From the NCBI GenBank assembly GCA_002633005.1, contig NMRA01000253.1:445251-509250 (forward strand): DNA of 64,000 bases, in the 5' to 3' direction. Positions 36,357 through 48,970 of the stretch are shown here, piece after piece; positions within the stretch are counted from its first letter, which is position 1, and each line of letters begins with the position of its first letter. The stretch is from Phoronis australis (Eukaryota > Phoronida > Phoronidae). Under the pieces are notes generated by a model. The model did not search any database, was not told the origin of the DNA, and worked only from the letters and a program-made list of their open reading frames with translations. Position numbers and translations under genes: made by a program.

Positions 36357-38651
36357 CTACAATCAGGCAGTGTAAGAAACTCGTTAATAAAATTCGACAA
36401 GCAAAAACCACAACACGCATTGACAACAAACACCAGCTACCTTATGGAATTGTAATTAAGAGCGAAAACTTTATCAAACAGGCCAATTACAAGAGCTGTG
36501 CTCCGTAGACTTATTATTGCTTTGCAAATTCAGTTTCAACGACTTGAAACGTCAGAGTTTGAAACATATAATCTAACGGAGCGTTTAAGTATTTCGAAAT
36601 ATATTCTTGAACGCCAGCAATGGTATCCTCAATTAAGAAGTTCCCTTTCCATTTCACCATGATCTTTGAAACTGTGTGGCTGATACAATGACTAAAATTT
36701 GGAATGGCCAAATATTGATTGCATCTAGATGACGGAATCATCAAGTTTTGTATGGGTACATCGAGGGAGATGGCAAATACATGCAAGTATCTAAGCGTAA
36801 AACTATCAGATTTCCGTCGGCTGGCATAAAAGTGCTTGAACTTTTTGATTTTTTCCACACGTCATGTAACTGTAACCAAAATAAATCCTCTTACATTTCG
36901 CTAACTTTTATGTTCCAATCTCCATGATTTTTTTTCTACCCAGAAACCATGCAACTCTGAGCATGCGTCTAATTGTAAAGAAACATAGGTGCAACTGAGC
37001 ATATATGTGAAACATTTGAGTAGATCTTGCCCTGATTTTTCTACGTCGTATATTGTAGGTGTGCAATGAATATTGTTTTTTCAAAATGCAGCCATTGTTA
37101 ATTAGCATGCAGAAGGAAACTTCTTTTGAATGACGTAGTGCCAAACAAGGTGTACTGTTCGTTTGTCTCGGCAAGATATTTGCAATACATTAAACTGTCT
37201 TCTACTAGTATTTAGAAAATGCTCCAAACTCCTATTTCACCGTGTCATTAATAACGCACCCTGTGTGAAATGTATTATTGTATTTTCAGCTAAACAAGAT
37301 GTATGTAATGTTGGTACATGATGGTTCACCTGCACAACGAGGCTCGTGTGAGCCTAAATGCGGAGTTAAAGCGCATGTATCTACATGTAAAATGTTCGGT
37401 TAAAAAATCTTGCAAATTGAATACTTTAAAGATAGGACAACTGCACTGATTTGCCAAGTGTTGCATTAAATGGTAATCAACATATGTGTGACAGTTATGC
37501 ATGGCTGCATGCTAGAGAGTATCGTGTAATCTTTGTTTTACTGCTAAGATGTCACTTTTGAAGCCACGTGACCACTTTAGTAAAAATGGTTCAAGAGCAC
37601 CATATTGTTAATAATTTCTTATCATTTCAGCGCCTATGTAACTTATTGAACTCACATGAGGCTTGTTTACAAATTGGAAAGTCTATTCATGAACGTGGTA
37701 ACATTGCACGCAAAAATGCACCTAGAAACAGTTGAAATTAAAATCATCGTCATGCAGATTTTCGGCAGAAACATTGTAACTTTTCGTGTCAATATTTCAA
37801 ACCGTTGGTCACATAAAAAGATGAATAACAAAATACACACCAAAATAGTAAATTGCCACTAGGAGATGCAGAGAATTGGGAACCGTGAAAATAAGCACCA
37901 TAGCGGATGTAAACTGTATTCTTCGCAGAAAAACATTTGTGAAATACCAAGTACCTAGACATTTGGTCCACAATGGTTGAGGTTACAATAATGGTATCAA
38001 CGCAGAAACGTTAAACTGATCAGAAGTTTCGCGTAGTCGGGACTGTTCGACAAACAACATAGGCTCTTAGGTTATAACAGGACCTAGCTATAGTATTACA
38101 AGACGATTTTTTAAGAAAGTAAGGCAGTAAATTGAAGGATGTGCAGGAGTAAACCTGCAAAGAACGCACATGGAAGCAGTCAAATTCTCCAGAAAGTTTC
38201 GAGAAAACCATCCGTTGATTCTAACAGACATGCAGATAACTGTAAAAAACGAAGAAATTCACAAAGGCACATATTCGTGATCGTTAAAAGATCAATGACA
38301 TCCAAGTTCTCCTTGCAATAGGTCTAAACTCCGGTAGCCCTTTGCTAACAAACTACATCAAAAGCGCTACGTCATGAACGTCGCCAACCTAACGACTGTG
38401 TCAACGACTACATCGCAACAAGACCAGTCCAATTAAACCCTCCAAGGCATTAGCACATATTGCTCTCGTTTGGATTGCATGCTGCCTGCACTTTTGCGTG
38501 TATCATTTGTTGCAGGTAAAAAATAAAATCCATGGCTTTGGCAGTGCTTGTACCTATCACCAAAATAACCCCATGGAACCGCATAACAAAATAAATATGA
38601 TGCACATTACGTAACAGTTTAGAAAGCCCTGCTAATAATGATTGTACAAAC

Positions 38652-38813
38652 CTGGTGGCGCAGATGGCGTTGTTTCTGACGTTGTTGTTGTCACAGCAGT
38701 GCAATAACCGCAACTTAAAGCACAATTCTCCCTTGCCCATTCTTGATCCTCACCAACACAAGCCCATGCATAGTATTTTTTGCAGTCTTCCCTTTTGTCT
38801 CCACACTCAGTCA
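38652..38813 (-). CDS. ShKT exon, type 1 (unit 5)
   Basis: 162 nt, phase 1-1. It encodes ECGDKREDCKKYYAWACVG and QEWARENCALSCGYC, then TTTTSETTPSAPP. It mixes features of the plain type 1 (KKYYAW) and the variant (KRED), which would fit exchange between units. Confidence 0.85.
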
Positions 38814-39485
38814 CTACAATCAGGCAGTGTAAGAAACTGGATAACAAGATTCAACAAGCAAAAACCACAACACACATTGACAACAAACACCAGCTACTTA
38901 TAGAATTGTCATTAAGAGCAAAAACCTTATCAAATAGGCCAATAGCAAGAACTGTGCTCCGTAGTCTTATTATTACTTTGCAAATTCAGTTTTTAGGAGT
39001 TGAAACGTCAGATTTTGAATCATATAATCTAACGCAGCGTTTAAATATTTCGAAAAATAATCTTGAACGAAAGTCGACTAATCCTCAATTAAGGAGTTCC
39101 TTTTCCTCTTCACCATGATCTTTGAAACTGTGTGGCTGATAAAATGTCTAAAATTTGGATGGCGAGATACTGATTGCATCTAGATGACGGAATCGTCAAG
39201 TTTATATGGGGACATCGATTGAGTTGGCAAATACATGTACGTATCTAAGCTTAAAACAACCCGACGTCAGTCGGCTGGCACATTAAACCTTTCTGAATTT
39301 TACCCGTTTGGCTCCGTGTTTACAAGATGAGACTTGCCAATTGTTGCAAAGACCGTGTACGCGGTGAAATTCATACCATTTCGACAAGGCATAGTGCCCG
39401 TAGGCCGGACGACCGGACGGAGATGACTACCGTTTTTGCACCCATCTAAACGAAACAACATTTTCTACCGCAAATCATTGATATT

Positions 39486-39825
39486 GATTTACAAGTGAGA
39501 GGTTGCGAGAGGAAAATTTCACTTAATTAAAATATCGTTTTTATGGAAATTATGCGTCTTATTTTTCATAGCGTATAATTGTCGGTACAATGCCCTTTGC
39601 TGAATATGCGATTGTTGCTCGTGCTCATTTAAGTATTCTATTTTCACGCTCTATGACGTCAGCCGCTGAGTGGTGTAGTGGTAAAGTCGGCGACTCTAAA
39701 CTTTTGAGCCCAGGGTTCGATTCCGGTCTCGATTTCCCGCCAAAATGTTATCTCACTAGTGAGATAACTTTATGGGTTATTTCACGGTTGTATCTGCCAT
39801 TCGAAGCTAACAAGTGGTATAAAGA
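39486..39825. mobile_element. Foreign segment with Pol III-type SINE promoter in unit 5
   Basis: This roughly 340-bp stretch is absent from sister units and replaces about 1 kb of unit sequence. At 39667-39740 it has TGGTGTAGTGGTAAAGTCGG (A box region) and GGTTCGATTCC (B box), a tRNA-like head. No poly(A) tail or target duplication is visible, so it may have arrived with a deletion. Confidence 0.5.
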
Positions 39826-40356
39826 CTGTTTTTAAATGTGACAGAGCTTCACATACATTAATTTCATTATGAAAAATCGGACGTTTGTATATTCCTTTAT
39901 TTTTTATGTCTAAGACAAAGCTAATGGAGACCAGTTGAATATATGGTGACTATATTTTCAGACCTCGCAAATGAGTCTTCTTGCGTAATAGAAACAACTG
40001 TACAAGTATCCTGATATTCTTGCAACATAATGGCCTCTGGCTTTGAAGATGTTAAAGCCGCATCAAAGGTCATTTCTTTCCGGGTGTAACATACAAAAAT
40101 TTGTTCGGTCTGAATTTCAAACGCCTTATTCACATAATTTAGGTGCGACAATTGCAAGTTGACCAAAGTCAACGCGACAAAATATTATCTGTTAAACTCC
40201 ATGAAAACCTGACCAAGAGTTTTTGCAGTAACTAAGGCAAACGCAAAAACATACAACTATGCACAGTCAAAACTGTCCTAAATTCAGCGTCCCGTTAACC
40301 AATAATGTATACCAAAATCGTAAAATTGTCACTTGAGGAACGGTACAAAATGGACA

Positions 40357-41803
40357 TAGTCGGTGGGCCAGATTTTGTAGGGCCTCTAGAAAATGGTTTT
40401 TGTGAGTACTTTAGGGGGGCAATTTTATTTTGGTATTTTTCAATTCATTTATTAGAGTGTTTTCAAAATCTAAAAAGTTCCCACAAATAAAGTTGCACAT
40501 TTTTGAGAAATTTGAGTTTGAAGTTACCTAATAATCACCAAAGAGCTTAGTAAACTTATATTTGTAAAAACAACAGTTTTGGTGACTTTTTTGTAAAACA
40601 AGTAATATGGTCCCATCAGTGCCATTGTATTGAACAATATTACACTCACATTACATGTTTTACTATTGTAAATTAATTGTAAACAGTGAAATTTAAAAAA
40701 CGTAAAGAGACACCTAGTGGCAAAAATNNNNNNNNNNNNNNNNNNNNNNNNNNNNNNNNNNNNNNNNNNNNNNNNNNNNNNNNNNNNNNNNNNNNNNNNN
40801 NNNNNNNNNNNNNNNNNNNNNNNNNNNNNNNNNNNNNNNNNNNNNNNNNNNNNNNNNNNNNNNNNNNNNNNNNNNNNNNNNNNNNNNNNNNNNNNNNNNN
40901 NNNNNNNNNNNNNNNNNNNNNNNNNNNNNNNNNNNNNNNNNNNNNNNNNNNNNNNNNNNNNNNNNNNNNNNNNNNNNNNNNNNNNNNNNNNNNNNNNNNN
41001 NNNNNNNNNNNNNNNNNNNNNNNNNNNNNNNNNNNNNNNNNNNNNNNNNNNNNNNNNNNNNNNNNNNNNNNNNNNNNNNNNNNNNNNNNNNNNNNNNNNN
41101 NNNNNNNNNNNNNNNNNNNNNNNNNNNNNNNNNNNNNNNNNNNNNNNNNNNNNNNNNNNNNNNNNNNNNNNNNNNNNNNNNNNNNNNNNNNNNNNNNNNN
41201 NNNNNNNNNNNNNNNNNNNNNNNNNNNNNNNNNNNNNNNNNNNNNNNNNNNNNNNNNNNNNNNNNNNNNNNNNNNNNNNNNNNNNNNNNNNNNNNNNNNN
41301 NNNNNNNNNNNNNNNNNNNNNNNNNNNNNNNNNNNNNNNNNNNNNNNNNNNNNNNNNNNNNNNNNNNNNNNNNNNNNNNNNNNNNNNNNNNNNNNNNNNN
41401 NNNNNNNNNNNNNNNNNNNNNNNNNNNNNNNNNNNNNNNNNNNNNNNNNNNNNNNNNNNNNNNNNNNNNNNNNNNNNNNNNNNNNNNNNNNNNNNNNNNN
41501 NNNNNNNNNNNNNNNNNNNNNNNNNNNNNNNNNNNNNNNNNNNNNNNNNNNNNNNNNNNNNNNNNNNNNNNNNNNNNNNNNNNNNNNNNNNNNNNNNNNN
41601 NNNNNNNNNNNNNNNNNNNNNNNNNNGTGCATCATATTTTGTGCAACAAAAACACCTTTTTTTAAAAAAATGTGCAAGTGTAGACGTGGGAACTTTTTGG
41701 AATTTGATTTATAGGTATATTATCTAGCCACATAGAAAAAACTAGGTTGCCCCCCCCAAAGTACTCACAAGGATGAACGCTATGAGATCTGGCCCACCGA
41801 CTA
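40357..41803. mobile_element. TIR DNA element with 3-bp target duplication, containing an assembly gap
   Basis: The ends are inverted: TAGTCGGTGGGCCAGAT at the left and ATCTGGCCCACCGACTA at the right. Inner inverted blocks (gtgagtactttaggggggca and its mirror) extend the arms to about 90 bp. ACA flanks both sides (40354-40356, 41804-41806), and sister units show a single ACA at the site. 899 bases inside are N. No transposase is readable. Confidence 0.85.
40728..41626. other. Assembly gap (N run)
   Basis: 899 undetermined bases. They lie wholly inside the TIR element, so no ShKT exon need be missing here. Confidence 1.
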
Positions 41804-42533
41804 ACAGGACCTAAGGGGCTGTATTCTTTATATCACAATGTACCTAGCAATTTTATTCAAATTGACCGTGGTTCGAAAGGTAAACGCTGAAACTGTGAAT
41901 AGGTCATCGTTGCACACAAGTGTAGTCAAATCTGTCCGAAAGACAATATAAATCATTTTGTTAACAGGCAACTACATATAGAATTCTACGTTGAGACTTT
42001 AAATGAGTAACTCGGTAAATTCAACCAGGCGAAAGAATAAAGTGCATATAGGGGGCATAGCACAAGTCGAGTTCATCTCAAGTTAACGACAGACAAGTTC
42101 TGCTCTGTCAAGTCTGATAACAATCCGTCACCGATAGTAACACACGTAAACATGAAAACTGTCACCCAGTGGACTTATTTAAATTCGTTAAAAATCAACC
42201 CAGTCAAGTTTTCGGTGCAATAAGTCTAAAAATAGAACTATTATCAAAGCCGCAATTTCCTAAATCTCTAGAGTCACTCGACCGTGACTAGCACTAAATA
42301 GCAACGAGGCCACTCTGAGCACCCGCTCAAAAGCAATATTGCATATATTCCTAGGATTCATCTGCATCTGGCTGGACTAGTTCACGCTTAATTTGTTGTA
42401 AGGGAAAATATATAATTCATAACATCGGAATGCTTGCAGATATCGCCAAATAACCCCCAGGAAACACCAGGCCAACTAGAACATAATGCAATGTAGTTAT
42501 CAGCAAAACGTTGCTAATCACATTTGTACAAAC

Positions 42534-42686
42534 CTGGTGGCGCAGATGATGTAGTTGTTGTTGTCACAGCAGTGCAATAACCGCAAAATAAAGCACACTT
42601 ATCTCTTGCCCATGGTGCATAGTCTCCAAAACAAGCCGATGAAGGATAGTCCTTGCAGTTCTCCAGTTTGTCTTCACACTTAGTTA
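42534..42686 (-). CDS. ShKT exon, type 2 (unit 5)
   Basis: 153 nt, phase 1-1, using the outer TAG acceptor as in unit 3. It encodes KCEDKLENCKDYPSSACFG and YAPWARDKCALFCGYC, then a TTTTTSSAPP tail. It lacks the tail frameshift seen in the unit 1 copy. Confidence 0.85.
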
Positions 42687-44033
42687 CTACATAAATACAG
42701 GGTAAAAACTGTTAACAAGCTTGGACAAGCAAAAACCACAACAACCTGATAGAATTACGGTAAAGAGCTAGATCTGTTTCAGAAATGGCCAGATCTGCGC
42801 AGATTCTCACTCCTCTAATCACTTTCTAATTAGTGATATTCGTCATCGCTAATTCCGAATGTCTAACAGAACGTTTGCGTATTTCTTTGAGCTCAAACGA
42901 AACCTGTCAAAAAGGGATATATTCAGATCAGTCCAGACGTCATGAAATTGTCAACAAAATGAATCTTCTTACATTTCGCTACATTTTATGTTCCAATCTA
43001 CATGAATTTCTTTTCTACCGAGAAACCATGCAACTCTGCGCTTACGTCTGATTGTGAAGAAACATTGGTCCAACTGAGCATATAAGTGAAACATTTGAGT
43101 AGATCTTGCCCTGATTTTCCTACATCGTATATTATCTGTGTGCAATGAATATTGTTTTAAAAAGCAGCCATTGTTAATTTGCATGTAGTAGGAAACTTCT
43201 TTTGAATCACGTAGTGCCAAACAAGGTGTACTGTTCGATTGTCTGGGCAAGATATTTGCAATGTACTAAACTGTCTTCTATTAGTATTTAGAAAATGCTC
43301 CAAGCTCTTTATTTCACCGTGTCATTAACCCCGCAGGCTGTGTGAAATGGATTTTTCTATTTTAACTGCACAAGGTGTGTGTAAAATTGGAACATGATGA
43401 TGCGCCTGCACAACGAGACCCGCGTGTGCCTAGTTGCGGAGATAAATCGCATGACCCTACATGCAAAATACTCGGTTAAAAATCTTGTAAATCGCTTTGG
43501 ACCACTGCACTGATTTGCGACGTGTTGCATTAAAGGTAATCAATATGTGTGTGATATTTTCGCATTGCTGCGTTCTACAGATAACCGCGTAACTTTGATT
43601 TACTGCCAAGATGCCGTCGCTTTTGGAGCCACGTGACCACTCAAGTGAGAATGGTTTAAGAGCTCTACATTGTTAATAATTTCTTATGATTTCAGCGCCG
43701 ATGTAACTTACAAAACTCACATGGGGCTTATTTACAAATTTTCAAGTGTATTCATGAACGTGGTAACATGGCAGTGTTGCACTTAATGATAAATAATCAA
43801 ACCTTTGCAGCTGACACTCAAACGTTTTTGAAGAAACTAAGACAAACGCAAAAAAGCACCTAGCAACAGCCGAAATTAAAATCAGCGCCATACAGATTTC
43901 CGGCAGAAACATTCTAACGTTTCGTATCAGTATTTCAAACCGTTGATCAAAAAAGATGGATAACAAAATACACACCAAAATATTCAATTGCCACTTGGAG
44001 GCGCACAGAATTGGGAACCGTGAAAAAAGGCAC

Positions 44034-44202
44034 TGTTGTGTTCGTAGAACCAGTAAAACAACACAGATGAGAGTAAAATATAATACGTCTATTCGCTTGG
44101 AGAACTAATACAAGAAGGGGATGAGCACGTGGCTTGTGGGCATAAATACCACGTGACTATATTCTAAGGAAAACCACAGAGTAGCATTGCCAATACACAA
44201 CA
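44034..44202. mobile_element. Solo-LTR-like insertion in unit 6
   Basis: A 169-bp insert starting TGTTGTGT and ending ACACAACA, flanked by GGCAC on both sides (44029-44033 and 44203-44207). Sister units read straight through this site (aagcaccatagcgg). TG...CA ends with a 5-bp duplication are the hallmarks of a long terminal repeat left after recombination. A TATA-like tataatac lies inside. No internal retroelement genes are present. Confidence 0.75.
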
Positions 44203-44962
44203 GGCACCATAACGGATGTAAACTGTATTCTTCACAGAAACACATTTGTGAAATACCAAGTACCTACAAATTTGATCCACAATGATCGAGGTTACAATAA
44301 TGGTATCAACGCAGAAACGTTAAACTGAACACGTGTTTCAAGTAGTGGGGACTGTCCGACAGACAACATAGGCTCTTAGGCTACAACAGAACCTAGCTGT
44401 AGTATTACAAGACGAAACTTTAAGAAAGTAAGGCAGTGAATTGAAGCATGTGTAACAATAAACCAGCAAAGAACGCACATGGAAGCAGTCAAATTCTCTG
44501 GAAAGCTTCGAGAAAACCATCCGTTGATGCTAACAGACATTAAGATAGGTGTAAAAAACGAAGAAATTCACTTCAGCACGTATTCGTGATCGTCAAAAAA
44601 TCAATGGCATCCAAATTCTCCTTGCAATAGGTCTAAACTCCGGTAGCCCATTGTTAACTAACTACATCGAATGCGATATGTCATGAACATCGCCAACCTA
44701 ACGATTGTGGCAACGACTATATCGCAATGAGTCCAGTCCGATTATTCCCTCCTAGGCATTTTAGCACGTATTGCTTTCGTTTGGATAGCAATATGGCTTC
44801 AATTTTGCGTGTATCATTTGTTGTAGGTGAAAAAATGAAATCCATGTCTTTGGAGTACTTGTTCCTATCGCCAAAATAACCACATGGAACCGCATGACAA
44901 ATGAAAAATGATGCACATGATGTCACAGTTTTGAAAACGTTGCTAATCATGAGTGTACAAAC

Positions 44963-45121
44963 CTATTGGCACAGATGTCGTAGTTGCTGTCGATGTTGTT
45001 GTCACAGCAGTGCAATAACCGCAGCTTAAAGCACAATTCTCCCTTGACCATTTTGCACTCTCGCCAACACAACCCCATGCATATTTCTCGCAGTCTCCCC
45101 GTTTGTCTCCACACTCAGTCT
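44963..45121 (-). CDS. ShKT exon, type 1 variant (unit 6)
   Basis: 159 nt, phase 1-1. It encodes CGDKRGDCEKYAWGCVG and KWSRENCALSCGYC, then TTTSTATTTSVPI, with donor ATAG|gtttgt. One codon shorter than its sisters in the loop after the second cysteine (EKYAW against KKYYAW). It is the first array exon in transcription order. Confidence 0.85.
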
Positions 45122-46689
45122 CTACAACCAGGCAGTGTAAGGTTAAAAAGATTCGACAAGCAAAAACCACAACAAGCATTGACAACAAACACCAGCTACC
45201 TTGTAGAATTGTCATTAAGAGCGTAAACTTAATCAAACAGGCAATTAACAAGAGCTGTGCTCCGCAGTTTTATTATCACTTTGCAAATTCAGTTTCAATG
45301 ACTTGAAACGTCAGATTTTGAAACATAATCTAACGGAGCGTTTAAGTATTTCGAAAAATATTCTTGAACGCCAGCCATCTAAAATCCTAAATTAAGGAGT
45401 TCCCTTTCAATTTCACCATGATCATTCAAACTGTGGGGCTGATACCAAATGACTAAAATTTCAAAGGCGAAATATTGATTGCATCTAGATGACGGAATCT
45501 TCAAGTTTCGTATGAGTACATCGAGGGAGTTGGCAAGTACATGTACGTATCTAAGCGTAAAAGTATCAGAAGTCCGTCGGCTGGCACAAAAGTGCTTGAA
45601 CTTGTCTGATTTTTACCTGTTTGGCCCTGTGTTCACAATTTTGCAGTGACCGGCATGGTGCACGTTGGCCGGACGCTCGCAAGGAGATGACTACCGATGA
45701 TACGTCCATCAACAAAAGGACATTTTCTACCGCAAATCACCGAAATTGAGACCACCCGCTTAGTTTTGGAGATACACCTCATTGCAAACCAAGTGTGCGT
45801 GCCCTATGTAGATCTGAATCGTTGACTACATCGTGCCTTGATTTTGTAACAACGGAAATTGGAGCGCGCTGAATTTTCTTTCAAAAAGTAGGCACTTTAA
45901 TCTACTACAAAGCAAAGTGAATGACGTAGTATCAAATGAACTGTAATTCTTTTTCTTCTTGACAAGAAAGTTTTCTCCTAATCAAGTATCGTTTTGTGGA
46001 ACTCCTACAATTTTGAGTCGACTTAAAATGCGGACTGAGGAAACTTTATTCATGAACCAAAACTAAATTTTGAATAATGGCAACTTGTACAAATATTCTT
46101 GAAAATACTCTATGGTGAATCATTTTAAATGGGTCATACAAAATGGAACTTGGCGCTGTACTTCTCTAACTTGAGGCATTAGGCTCAATAATACTAATTG
46201 ATCGTTTCATCACGAACCTGAAACGAGTCAGATGTCCAACGTTGGAATTTGATTTACTATATACGAATATATTTTAAATGTCTCTTTGTCATCAACAGAT
46301 GTATCTGTAGCATCATGATCACTGTTGAATGACTCATTAAACGGAATAATATCCATTTTCGCTGAATGTACCAATATGATCATGTTTTGGTAGGTTTGAG
46401 CAGAGCTATGAATGGTCACACGTATAAAGTGTATCTTGTAATCTTTATTTTACTACTAAGATGTGGTCACTTTTGGAGCCACGTGACCACACAAGTGAAA
46501 ATTGTTCAAGAGTTCTATATTGTTACTAATCTCTTATAATTTCAGCGCCCATGTCACTTGATCAACTCACATGAGGCTTATTTACAAATTTTAAAGCGTA
46601 TTTTTAAACGTGGAAACATGGCAGTGTTGCACTTAGGCCTAATTAAATCAAAACTCTGAAGGTGACACTCGAAAATTGAAATTGGCATT

Positions 46690-47629
46690 TGAGCAATAAT
46701 GAACGCGAAACCATGTTTCCCTTCCGCAGAACCGCTCAAGGAAAAGACAAAGACACTATGATTTGAATAATGTGTATATATATATATATATATATATACA
46801 AATATATATATATACACACATATATATATATATATATATAGATGCGCCTAACATCTCACCGCACAACAGCTTCTAGTCAACAAACACTGAATTAGCATTC
46901 GCTCACACGTGCGGAAGCCCGGTCAACAACATGTAGTTTTCTTGCATCTGAAGCCGGTAACGCAGAATGGTTTATTCATTACTGATTTCTCAAAACAATT
47001 GCATTCACTAATAGTTCAAAGCATTGCAAATTGTATCTACTGGGACAGACTTTTTGACACTTTGTTTCACTTAAATATGAATAATGGTTAGGGGGAGAAT
47101 AATTTATTTTGAAACAGAACATTGTTGGCCGCAGACACGGAGATATTTCACGGCCTCATACTTGGCATTAACTGCGTTCGTTTTTTACTGCCGGGAACCA
47201 CTTCCAACTAGCATTTTATGTTCTTGATTGTCAGAATAAATATTGATTAAGTAATTAGTAAAAATAGATCCATTTTAAGTTGCCCAAAATTTGTGCATAT
47301 GTACTTTTAAATCATGGGGTCAGACTTGTTGACATGTATTTTAACGTCAAAATCTATTTTTAGATGGTGTTTACAACTTTGGGTTCTGGGGTCAAAGTAC
47401 TCTAGAGATTCTAGAATATTCTGAGAACAAATTGTAACAGCCAATAATACGAGTGGATATGATCATGTGGTTTTTATTAGCCAATCACTAAATAAGTAGA
47501 ATGTTATATTATGGGCTGAAATCAGCAAGATAATCAGATGCGCTATAGTAGCTGAAGCATAAGGACTTGCTACAGTGTACAGAAGCAGTTGTACGACAGA
47601 GCCATCTCGTGGAAGATTCTAGAAAGGAT
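46690..47629. other. No supported gene; intronic sequence past the array end
   Basis: Apart from the AT microsatellite at its start I see no exon, RNA gene or known repeat. The plus-strand frame at 46909-47091 has no support. Confidence 0.35.
46772..46841. repeat. (TA)n microsatellite
   Basis: Two long TA runs, separated by an aca-type interruption, total about 70 bases. Slippage makes this a likely length polymorphism and a possible assembly weak point. Confidence 0.95.
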
Positions 47630-48115
47630 CTTGACAAGGGCAAGGGTTAACGAACCGGAAGTTAACTAAGAGCTTGTCACTTGCATTGTGGGTAGTAAGA
47701 TACTACCTGAAGTGTTGCGTCATCAGCCAGAGACTGTGACCAGCAAGAAGAGTCGCGGATAGAAGAAATTGCCTGCAAGTGTTGAATCACCAAAGACGGT
47801 GTCCAGCGAGTATACTGTCGCTATACAGTGTATGTAGTTCGAAGATTCACCAACAGGATAGACATCCAACAAGTGGAGAGTCCTAGCTTGGATAGCAGAT
47901 AAGACATTTGATCGTTTGGTTGTTTGATTAAAGTAATCTTTAAAGACGGCGCTAGCGTAGTTTTTCTTTGTAGTTGATTACTTAATTAACAATAGGTTTC
48001 ATTTGTCGAATTAGGGGTTATCATATAATAAATTAATTACTGGATTTGATTATTCACTCTCCATCTACGCACAACTTCAAAGCATAGCTACCTTTTAAAC
48101 AAACCCACACAGACA
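47630..48115. repeat. Dispersed repeat 'R47', uninterrupted copy
   Basis: About 485 bp that align in order with 6225-6344, 8683-8907 and 14010-14115. It includes the GGAAGTTAACTA block, ACCAACAGGA, GGCGCTAGCGTAG and TTAATTAACAA. It serves as the empty-site reference for the nest at 6-14 kb. Nothing coding is seen, and its own class is unknown. Confidence 0.7.
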
Positions 48116-48359
48116 ATCGTCTGACATTGATGAAATCGAATAAACCATATACTAGCTTTCCTCATAGCTTCATGTGTCGCATAAGCGGCAACGACATGCC
48201 AGGACACACTCAAATGAAGAACCACTAACGTCGCTGCGCCATGTGATCACCTTCCTCTCGGCGACGTGAGATCGACTTTATACGAGGTGATGTGGATATA
48301 GACCGATCAAGACAGTCACAAAAACAAATTATACCGGGTGACTTTCTCCTTTAATGGAT

Positions 48360-48970
48360 GTTTCTGATAGTAGCGTGACCACAGTCTTATTTATTGGGAA
48401 AACGTCCTGTTTCTCTGTATGTATCAATACAGTCATGTTTCGGTACGTGAAAAAAGAACAATGCGTGTCCAACATAGACAAAGACTTGATGTGATATGTT
48501 CAAAACGGTTACTGAAAAACGAACTTAGTCAGTAATTGGTGGATAATGGTCGATGAGAATGGACGTTGTAAATGGAAAGTGCCTGACTAAAGCGTGAAGG
48601 AGAGACATCGGCAGACCTGACCAAGGGCGCGACATGGCATGAATGTTCACTTTTCACTCATTGTCTTACTTTGCAAGGGGATCTGCTTTCATAAGATTAC
48701 TTTCAATCTTCAGGAGTTCAAAACAGTTTGTCGAAATCAAAGCCCCTTTCGATTTTATATTAAAAGGCCACTGTGAACATGTTTATGTTCGACCTATGTA
48801 TCGAAAATGATACATGTACGTGCGTCGCAAGCTGGGTTTCCAGAGAAGAAAAGGATGCCGTATATAGTAGAGCAAAGTCCAATAAAGTTCAGTCAACTAA
48901 AGAAACAAGATTAATTCGCCTAAAATGTTACAGAGCTTTAGATGTATTAATGAATCCTGATAACAGTTAC
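48360..48970 (-). repeat. Diverged remnant of an array unit
   Basis: It aligns with the spacer after type 1 exons, for example GGT.GATG.GAATGGAC.TTGTAAAT and the ACAAAGACTTGAT block against about 24300-24500. It has no ShKT exon. It shows the array once reached about 49 kb or grew from this ancestor. Confidence 0.6.

Larger units (their letters stand above)
16625..46690 (-). repeat. Tandem array of about 5.4 kb units bearing paired ShKT exons
   Basis: The anchor string atataaaaagatggataac (or a close variant) recurs near 16634, 21961, 29993, 35352, 37811 and 43947, marking six units. Complete units contain a type 1 ShKT exon, about 3.1 kb, a type 2 ShKT exon, and about 2.1 kb. Intronic sequence is as similar between units as the exons are, so the duplications look fairly recent. 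Unit 4 lacks about 3 kb including its type 2 exon; unit 5 has an internal replacement; unit 6 is cut short. Later insertions are listed separately. Confidence 0.9.

Noticed and set aside
40673-41714. Long open frames spanning 40673-41727 and 54464-55387
   Set aside because: They are artefacts of runs of N being read as open codons.
16625-46690. Reading the ShKT exons as a sea-anemone-type channel toxin cluster
   Set aside because: ShKT spacing is present, but the channel-blocking Lys-Tyr pair is not seen, exons lack their own starts, and they join Thr-rich linkers and a MAM domain, which points to an extracellular structural protein.
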